This document shows positions 55,933 to 64,000 of a stretch of 64,000 nt of DNA, in pieces; within the stretch, counting starts at the first letter, position 1, and the number at the start of each line of letters is the position of its first letter. The DNA lies in assembly GCF_963576675.1 (NCBI RefSeq), contig NC_088917.1:17016001-17080000 (forward strand), in the 5' to 3' direction. Both the position numbers and the translations under genes were made by a program. The stretch is from Euphorbia lathyris (Eukaryota; Streptophyta; Magnoliopsida; Malpighiales; Euphorbiaceae). The notes below the pieces were generated by a model. The model had not been told where the DNA came from and ran no database searches. It worked only from the letters and a program-made list of their open reading frames with translations.

Positions 55933-57731
55933 TCAAGAAAAACGCAAGTGAGAAATATTACAAATGCCATCATTGATAAACCTGTGGCAAAAAGCAGGAG
56001 CTGAAGGCCACCAATTGATCACTGAGGAAGAGACTCCAAACTTTGTCAATGCATCAGCAACTCAATTTCCTTCCCTAAAGATGTGAGTAAAAAGAATGTT
56101 GATCCTAGAGCAAATGCTGAGACAATGCAACCACTCTTGTCGAATACTCCAAGGAACATCCATGGAACGATGTCTAAGCAAATTAACTACGTATATGGAG
56201 TTTGACTCAACCCAAAGCTGATGCCAATTTTTCTCCCAAGCAAGTTCAATTGCGAAAATAGCGGCTCTCAATTCAGCCATATAAGCAAAACAAGGAGGGG
56301 TAGAAAATGCAAAACAACCTTTGGAAAAGCCACAATAATTGCGAAATATACCTCTCGCTCCAGCCTCTCTAGGAGTGCCAAAAGTAGAGCCGTCGACATT
56401 GACTTTAACCCAGCCCGGAGGAGGTTTAAGCCAATGGACCGGAATAATGTTGGGAGCTGGAGGCAGCCTAGGAGAAGCCAGAAGATGGGATAAGATAATA
56501 TCATCGCCCCTCGAAGAGCAAAAACCTTTAGAAAAGGCAAAGGAGAGGGTGATCTTTGAGTGTTGAATAGAAGGAGAAACTTCCTTAAAGGTTGCTTCAT
56601 TCCTGCAATGCCAGATTAACCAGGTGCAAGTAACAGCGACAACATGCCAGATCATCGACACCTGTGAGCCAAAATAAATGCTACGAAGAGAGCTGAAGAA
56701 GTGGATGAATTGGGAATGACAAGGCAAAGCGCAGTCAAAATGAATCTCAAGGGCCTTCCAAAGAGAATCTGCAAAAGAACAGCTAATGAATAAGTGGTTA
56801 ATGGACTCAGCATCCCTACCACATAGAACACAACGAGAGGCAAAAGAGAATCCAAGACGCTGCAGGAGGTCGTGAGTCGGAACCCGGCCATGCAAAACTC
56901 TCCAGAAAGTGATGGAACGAGAAGGGGGAGTGTGAGCATTCCAAACAAATTTATACCAGTCCACCGAGGAGGAACGAGGACTGATAATTGAATAGAACTC
57001 TTTGGTAGAGAAAATACCCTTCGTAGAGGGTTGCCACACGCAGAAGTCAAAATCATCTTTACCCCTATGAATAGAGCGAATACTATCTTGAGCAACCGAA
57101 GGAAGATTGCCCAAGTCAAGCCACTCTGAATTTACCAAAAAATCATTAACAGAATTAAAGCGTGAACGCTTATCCTGATGATCAAGACCCAATCTGTCCG
57201 CCACTGACGGAATGATCCACATATCAGTCCAGAAATTGAGCGATGAAGATTGGCCAATCCGCCTAAAGGTCTGGTCCCAAATGGATGAATAAACAAACTT
57301 ACAAGAAGACCAAATCGAGGAAGGAGCAATGGTAGCTTTAGGCAAACCAGAGACATCCATAAATCTAGACTACATCAGAGAAATAGCTAGATTGGATCCT
57401 TGAATTAAGTCCCAACACATCTTACCCAAGAGATCCTGGTTAAAGATCCTAAAGTCCTTAATGCCCAAACCTCCACCCTCCAAACTTTTGCAACAAGTTT
57501 GCCAGGGACCGTGATTAGCTTCCTCTGATCAATACAACCCGTCCAAAGGAAATTCCTAACACTTCTATTGAGCTTTTTCAACAAACCCACCGGCCACTTA
57601 TAGATCAATAATGAGTGAACCAGAGAGCCAGTAATAGCAGACTTAATTAGAGTTAAACGCCCTGCAAAGGAGAGAGAGAGAGAGAGAGCTACATTTCCAC
57701 TTGCTAAATTGAGATAGAAATTTGTCAGCAA
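55933..57731 (-). pseudogene. LINE ORF2: RT tail, zf-RVT and RNase H
   Basis: 57405-57731 continues the RT thumb (FAGRLTLIKSAITGS, SRNFLW-type motif). 56062-57360 carries zf-RVT (FWRVLHGRVPTHDLLQRLGF, CVLCGRDAESINHLFISC) and an RNase H fold with WVKVNVDGSTFG, AELRAAIFAIELAWEK and LWVESNSIYVVNLL; the usual Asp in the last motif is Asn, probably inactivating it. A TGA near 56062 interrupts FREGN, after which VADALTKFG continues to the natural stop at 55933. A GA-rich simple repeat (57667-57688) lies near a frame change. Confidence 0.85.
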
Positions 57732-58909
57732 GGCAACTAAGATGACGAGCCCTAGGAGCTCCTTTAAATAGAGGAACTCCTAGGTAACTGAAAGGGAGAG
57801 ACTCCAAACGGATGCCAAGACATTGAGCAAGCCGAACCCTCCTCAGAGGACTCACCTGAGAACCAAAAAAGATAGCAGATTTGTCCCAACTAACCTGCTG
57901 ACCGGAGATCTGTCCATAGAGCAGGAAGAAATCCTTGAGAGCATGAAAATTGCTCAGGGATGCCACTCCAAAAATGAGCATGTCATCAGCAAAAAGAAGA
58001 TGAGAGGGAAAAGAATTTCCGCCAGAATAATACATAGGAGAATAAGTACCTAGCCTCACCATCTTAGTAAGCCAACGAGAGAAAAAATCCTCAGCAATGT
58101 CAAACAACACAGGAGAGAGGGGTCCCCTTGTCTAACCCATCTAGAATAAGAAAAGTAACCCTTTGGAGAACCATTAATCATGACAGAAATACGAGCAGAT
58201 GCCCAAATGTTTAGGATCCAATCTCTGAAAGTGAGAGAAAAACCAAAGGAATCCAACACAGCCAAGAGGAAGTTCCAATCTAAAGTATCAAAAGCCTTAC
58301 GAATATCAATTTTTAAGGCCATGTGTCCACCAAAACGTTTTCTGTCAAGCATATGAACTCCTTAGAAGCTAAGGCAATGCACTAATGAATGCTTCTACCT
58401 TTAAGGAAACCATACTGGTTGGGAGAGACAATCTTTGCAGCAATAACTGCAAGGCGATCGGCAAGAATTTTTGAGATGATTTTGAAACCAAAGTTACTCA
58501 TCACAATTGGACGAAAATTCTCAATTCTGTCAGCTTCAGCAACCTTAGGAATTAGGGCCATAATACTAGAGTTTAAACCAGGCAGGATGCAACCATGATC
58601 AAAGAAAGCCTGAACCATATTGCAAACATCCTTCCCTACAATATCCCAAAAGAAACGATAAAAGATTCCCCTAAAACCATCAGGGCCAGGGGCACTGTCA
58701 GGATCCATGGAAAATACCGTTTCTTTAATAGCTTCAATGGAAGGTTTAGAAATTAATTCCTCATTTTCCACAGAAGTTACTAATTTGGGAATTACCTCAT
58801 TAATTGGAGAAAGATCAATATGCTTCCTAGAACTACTGAAGAGATTAGAGAAATACTCAATTACATGATCAGATAATCCAACCGTGTCAGATGTGGGACC
58901 CCTCATCAT
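57643..58909 (-). pseudogene. LINE ORF2: reverse transcriptase
   Basis: Pieces at 58382-58909, 58056-58352 and 57643-58110 follow the non-LTR RT order: DSAPGPDGFRGIFYRFFW, IPKV, NFRPI, ILADRL, NQYGFLKGRSI, then IDIRKAFDTLDW, WVRQGDP and the catalytic box LLFADDMLIF (both Asp kept). The fragments are linked by a stop after GRSIH and by frameshifts near 58100 and 57700. The enzyme would copy LINE RNA at a nicked target. Confidence 0.88.
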
Positions 58910-60043
58910 CGATCCTTAAATGATGAATGACGACCCAAGTCTTTCTAACTTGTGCAGATCTTTGGAAAAAACTAGTGTTCCTATCCCCTTCTTTAAGCCA
59001 CTTAACACAGCTTTGCTCTCTGTACATCATCTCCTGCCGAAGAAGTTGTAAATCAAGGTTGGAACAGGCGGTAGAAGCAGCACTACTCAACTCTGGAGAA
59101 TCTCTTTGCTCTGAAATTTGCTTTTGAATATCGGCTAGAAGAACTTCAGCCAGGTGGATATTAGAATCAATTCTGCCAAACACGTTTTTATTCCAATCCC
59201 TGAGAATAGGCCTGAGAGTGCGAAGTTTATGACATAATAGTTGTGCATGAGGGAGAGAGATGTGGGATGTTGTCCAGTGATTAGCAATTACCCCCTTTAA
59301 AGAATCATTAGTGGTCCATATTGCATGGAATCTGAACCTAGCAATCCTTGGTTCCCCAATTCTGCATTGAAGGAGCATCGGGCAATAATCAGAACTATAC
59401 CTTTCCAAAGCCGAGCACGAGATAGAGTCCCAAGAATCCAAAAAGCCCTCAGACACTAAAGCTCTATCCAGACGACATTCAACATGAGCCGCCCCATACC
59501 GACCATTGGACCAAGTAAACCTCTGCCCCAAAGTATCAATATCAATAAGATCACAATCATTAATAAAACTCCTGAATTCCCTGCAAGATCCAACAGCAGG
59601 AGGGGAACCAAGCTTCTCATGGGAGCCCGTAATAGCATTGAAATCCCAAACACCAACCAATTATTATTTGGAAAGGCACAACTATAAAGAGAAGACCACA
59701 ACTCCCTTCTTTCTGAAGCTAGATTACTGCCATAGACAAAAGAAAGCAGAAAAGACTTACAACCCATCTGGTGTTGAACAGTAACATGTTGGGCATGAGA
59801 AGAATGAAGAGAAAGAGAAGAAGCATCCCTAGAGAGAAGCCAAAGAGTCGGCGAATCCTTATCATTCCAGGCAAAGAGAGAAAGACCCAGAGATCACCAA
59901 AACTGATCAGCAGTGTCACTAAAACAAACAAGTGGTTCTGCAAGACACAAAAAATCAGGACGGTGTTGTTGGCACATAAGCTTCAGGGTTCGTTGAGTGC
60001 GATCATTACCGATACCTCTACAATTCCCAAATAACACAATCAT
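58887..60043 (-). pseudogene. LINE ORF2: start and endonuclease
   Basis: ORF2 starts at ATG 60043 (GNCRGIGNDRTQRTLK). A stop appears near 59895 (DQFW*SLG) and a one-base shift near 59660, between NNWLVFG and DFNAITGSHEKLG. The endonuclease motifs of the EEP fold follow: the DFNA box, QRFTWSNGR, RLDRALVS and SSDYCPMLL (the S-D-H site reads S-D-Y). This nuclease nicks the target. A helical linker to RT follows (REQSCVKWLKEGDRNTSFF). Confidence 0.85.
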
Positions 60044-61483
60044 TGAAACCGCACAGGCGGCTTGCTATGCCGTTTACCACTAACCTCAAGGGGAATGTTG
60101 TTATCCTTATGCTTCTTCCTTTTCTGGACTTTAAACCAAGTCTTTTCCTCAGTATCTTTAACCACATGCAAACAGTCACAGTTTGCTGAATGCTTAATGA
60201 TCTGCAAATTAGGAAATTCAGAATCCTGAGAAATGGGGTGAGAGGTTTGCCAACCCAAGACTCCCAACTCTTTGTTAAGTTGATAAGAAGGAAAGCCAAC
60301 AGAAGGAGAGGTGGGGGACGTTCCAGAATCAGAATCAAGAACCGACTCACATATCTTGACAGAACTATGAAGTACCACCTGCAAGTCACATGAATTAGTT
60401 TTGTCAAACTCTCCATTAGGAGGAGCCCCTTTAAAGGTTTCACCAGAATCAATGTGAACTCCAGGTTTCTATTGCCAAATCCGAGTAACAGACCTACCTC
60501 GGGACTCGGGAGATCCCATCTTTTGCTTCCCATTTATTTGCTTTACAACATGTTCTTTACGACGAAGGTTCCTCCTACAAGCTCCAGTAGAATGACCAAT
60601 GGAATGAAAAATGGAGCATAAGTTAGGAAGTCTTTCATATTCCAGGGAAATCCGATGCATTGAGGTGTCAGTATCCACCCTTAGCTTGTATTGAATTTCC
60701 TTAGACAGTTCCACATCAATCAAGATACGAGCATAATGACCCATTTCACCTTCCACAGTATTCTTGTCAAAATGAAAGGGCACCCCAATCGCCCTTGCAA
60801 TGCTTGCCATGATCCGCTTATCCCAGAATTCCCAAGGAAGGTTGTAGAATCAGACCCAGATTTGAGCAGATGTGGATTTATGAGAGTCCGGATTAAATCC
60901 CGGACTCCAAGGAATGAAATGCATATATAATCCCAGGCCTGAGAGCAATGGCACCACGACTCCAAACAGATTGAAGAGCCTCTGTGGACGCAAGAATGAT
61001 GTGGTAAAAACCTCTACCCAGAGAAATCAATCTCCAATTAGGAGAGCCACCCCAAATAGTTGAGAGTTTGGCCTTTAAGTCTGGTTGCTTCCAAGGAGAT
61101 TCCCCTTTAGCAAGAGTGATACGCCCGATAATAGAATGCTTACAAAGATTGAGTCTTTCATTGTAAATATCTTGCTGAATTTTGACGGCCTTAAAGTCGC
61201 CTTCTTCAGAAATAAGAGATCGATCCACGGAGGCAGGAACATCAGGAGAAATAGCCGCATAAGGAGCAGCACCAACAAGAGTAGCCGCATAGGACCTAGG
61301 TCCAGTAGAAGACACGGGTCTCGAAGGAGGATCAACACGAGGTCCAGACAAGGTATGTTTCAAGAAAGAGGATCTAGAAAAAAGATGTGCAATGGAGCAA
61401 TCCATCTCCATCAGATCAACGAGAACCGACCAAGCAACTGGTGGCGGTGAAAGGGCAGCGGCGTCCGAAGAGACAAAACCCAA
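60040..61483 (-). pseudogene. LINE ORF1, RNA-binding protein
   Basis: From 61483: a variable N-terminus, then the DUF4283-type fold (GRITLAKGESPWKQPDLKAK, WRLISLGRGFYHIILAS, WSRGAIALRPGIIYAF), a frameshift near 60920 and a stop near 60855, then MASIARAIG, ARILIDVEL and a zf-CCHC_4 region where CSIFHSIGHSTGAC has lost its second Cys. Another stop lies near 60468. The C-terminal basic tail ends at TGA 60042-60040, overlapping the ORF2 ATG. The protein would coat LINE RNA in the cytoplasm. Confidence 0.82.
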
Positions 61484-61984
61484 TCCTAATCGTCAACCCC
61501 TTTTCAAAGGAAATTTAATTAATCAATCACAATTATTAATTTAATAATTAATTTATTATTACTATCATGTTGGATAAATAAAAAAAGGTACAGATTTTAA
61601 TTATATAGAACACGGCAGGCAGGTGGAGCAGATCCACGAGCAGACGTGATCGACGGTGGAGGCGGTGAAATCGCGGCGACCAGATCCTCGAATAGGGCAG
61701 ACCGGCGACCAGATCAGCGAAAACCCCAGCGCCTAATAAGAAGAAACGCGGCTACGGAGGAGAGAAGAAGCGACGGCAGCGGCGGCTAAGGGAGAGCGTC
61801 AGCGGCAGAGAAACGCAAACCACGAGATCCCAAGCACCGATATAGACCGACGGCGAGGGAAAGAATTGAGACGGCGAAGGTGTGAAGAAACGACGGCAAC
61901 GGCGGCGAAGGGAAGAGAGGCGACACAAAGCGAACCCTAGCAGAGGTGGCACAAAGCGACGTTCCTCAAATTAATTTGTACCTC

Positions 61985-61999
61985 AGGTTTTTATTATTT
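61985..61999. repeat. 15-bp target duplication of the LINE, right
   Basis: Identical to 55750-55764. Confidence 0.9.
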
Positions 62000-63097
62000 A
62001 AAATCACCATTTTCGAGTTTTCTTTTCTAAGCAAACAAGACTTAAAATGACTTCAATATCAACAAGCTGCAAAACTCAAGTTAAAATTCTTATTTTCATT
62101 ATCTTTATAATGGAGAGTTACCTGATATTACACTGATCTAAATTTGAGGGATTTTTATGTTGCCTTTTAGATTTTAATATCGATAATATTAATAAAGGCC
62201 ACCCATAAGTGTAACTTTCGGCTTTTAAAAGTCACAAATTTTGGAGGATTGATGAATTGTTCCTTTTATTTTTTGAAAAACCGAATCACCACCCGCTTCT
62301 TTAATAATTACATATTTGAAGAATAATAACCCACAAGAAAGAGGGGTTTAAAAAAAACTAGCTCAAGAGGTCCTTTGACTCCTTGTTTTGAGAAATGGAC
62401 TTAGATTCTCTTGGGTTTTCCTTTGGTTTATTTAATTATTATTTGACTTGAGTAACTGATCTTAGTCCAATTTTTAATAGACGGTAACAAACGTTAAAAC
62501 TTTATAATGTATTTTTATTTTTATTATAATAAACACTAAAGACTTTTTAATGTATTTTTTATTTTTGTTACAAATACCTGTTAAAAGTACTATTTCGTCA
62601 TTCACCTATCTAAAATGTTGATTTTGTATTAGTTATTAACATAAAAAAAATGTAAACAAAAAAAAACATGAAAATGACCTCTTGTCTTTTCACTATTTTA
62701 CAGTATTCAAATAGTCCTATGTTTGATAAAAAAAAAATCACTGTATGTAAGCGTCTCTGTCCAGATAAATGCTTGTTTCAACATATATCTTTTAGGGTCT
62801 TGGTAAAATATATAAAATTAATAAATTATGAATAAAAAAAGAAAATCGAATGTGAAAGCAAGCCTACATAAGAATAAGGGAATATGACTAATAATTTGGA
62901 AGTATGAGCTAGAGAATACACCAATGTTTGCTTATTGGGTATGTTTGGGAGCTAATTGAAATTCCAGAACTAATATATATGAATAAATGACAGGTTCCTT
63001 TTATTTAAAAGAAAAGTAGAATAAAAGAAAAAAAAAAAAGACTGTATACTCTTTATTTTCATGATAAATTTAATTTTGTTTTCTTCTATTTTTTTTT
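62000..63097. other. AT-rich intergenic DNA
   Basis: No ORF, RNA gene or clear element. A diverged duplication GTTAAAACTTTATAATGTATTTTTA / AAGACTTTTTAATGTATTTTTTA lies near 62491-62560. Confidence 0.5.
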
Positions 63098-63507
63098 GGA
63101 TAAATTACATATATGGCCACTACATTTTACCAATTTTCATGGTATTACAACTAAATTTCAAAAAACTACAACTAACTCCTCAAAATTAGCATTACCAGTC
63201 TCAAAATAAATATATTCAAGAAATAAAGTTGTTCAGAATAATATTTACCATGAAACCACAATTTTTATTTTCTAAAATAACAATTTTTGAAGCTTTCTCT
63301 CTCCTCCAAACAACACTTATATGATTTCAATTATATTTTTCAAGAACTAAAATTTTTTAGAACATTATTAATTCTTAAATTTTTTTATTTTGAGATCGTC
63401 AACAGTTATTTTAAAGTGTTGATTGAAGTTTAGTAGCTACACACTTAACAAAGTGTTAAGTTCAGACCATACTGTGAAAATTAGTAAAGCATAGGTGTAA
63501 TTTATCC
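63098..63507. mobile_element. MITE-like element with GGATAAATTAC inverted ends
   Basis: The left end reads GGATAAATTACATATATGGC, the right end inverted reads GGATAAATTACACCTATG; both then share CAATTTTCA/CTAATTTTCAC. The edges sit in T runs, so a duplication cannot be fixed. Confidence 0.55.
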
Positions 63508-64000
63508 ATTTTTTTCGCGATATATTCATTTTCTATATAATTTTAATTGATATAACCTAATAAATAGGGAATCAATGAATGAAAATACATTAGAATTTAC
63601 AGCGTTTTTATAAGTTACAAAAATATCTCCAATTTTGATTGTCAAAAGTAATTTAACTTTTAATAGTGAAATTTTATCATAACGTTAATAAGTTTAGTCA
63701 ATTTCAAACAGATTGAAACTATTTCTTTTATCTGTCATTAATCTTGTTGTCTCCCGTTTTTGTATTTTTTTCATTTGCCACATTTTTTTCATTTTCAAGT
63801 TTCCTTTTCCCCATTTATTTGCAAAAAGTATAATTAAGCCCCTTAACTTTATCTATTTTAAGAATCAAGCTCTTAATCAATTATTTTTCCATATTGAGCC
63901 CCTAATCATTGATTTTGTTATGGATTTGGCCCTTACTTAACTTTTCCGTTGAGTTTAGGAGATAAGAACATCGATTTGACGATTCTAATGTTGAAAATCA
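63508..64000. other. AT-rich DNA, possible edge of another small element
   Basis: 63825-63960 has AAGCCCCTTAACTTT and TGAGCCCCTAATC motifs of the kind found in terminal repeats of Mutator-like MITEs; no partner in the window. Confidence 0.4.

Larger units (their letters stand above)
55765..61984 (-). mobile_element. Full-length L1-type LINE
   Basis: About 6.2 kb between identical 15-bp duplications. It has a GC-rich 5' UTR (about 61500-61984), ORF1, ORF2 with endonuclease, RT, zf-RVT and RNase H, a short 3' UTR and a short A tail (T run on the plus strand at 55762-55770). Both ORFs have frameshifts and stops. The C-terminal RNase H is a mark of many plant L1 LINEs. Confidence 0.93.

Noticed and set aside
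56221..56566. Overlapping plus and minus ORFs in the LINE RNase H region
   Set aside because: Shadows of the RNase H frame at 56062-57360.

Overview
This is nuclear DNA from a flowering plant, most likely a eudicot. It is AT-rich, genes have short introns, and almost every base belongs to nested or abutting transposable elements. The element types (Athila, Tekay-like and Reina-like Ty3/gypsy, Copia, CACTA, Mutator-like MITE, L1-type LINE) and the host gene families found in pieces (CBL, PPR, SAC phosphatase, BELL homeodomain, AFG1-like ATPase) are all plant-typical. I cannot name the species. No intact housekeeping gene is certain.

Layout. 1-9178: an Athila element on the minus strand, its 3' end beyond the left edge and its 5' LTR cut short. 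9180-25577: a very degenerate Copia element on the plus strand with near-identical LTRs and an internal gag-protease duplication; a 9.7-kb Tekay-like chromovirus (12388-22101, minus) sits in its protease region with a 5-bp target duplication. 25578-27564: unassigned sequence with a 42-A run. 27565-43252: an older CACTA transposon whose minus-strand gene is split by a younger CACTA (29213-39744, 3-bp duplication GGA). 43579-45091: an Athila-type solo LTR with duplication CCTAG. 46310-46736: an orphan CACTA-like end. 47222-52382: a Reina-like chromovirus (minus) directly before the 3' half of a decayed AFG1-like ATPase gene (52406-55111). 55765-61984: a full-length but mutated L1-type LINE (minus) with a 15-bp duplication. 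62000-64000: AT-rich DNA with one MITE-like element.

The most interesting object is the inner CACTA element. Between its matched termini it carries, all on its plus strand, a nearly complete calcineurin B-like (CBL) calcium sensor gene with the family's exon sizes, a PPR gene fragment, two exons of a SAC-domain phosphoinositide phosphatase, and the 61-nt BELL homeodomain exon, followed by remnants of its own transposase genes. This is the pattern of a gene-capturing (Pack-type) CACTA, and the CBL copy could still be expressed.

All calls come from reading the sequence; none was checked against a database.
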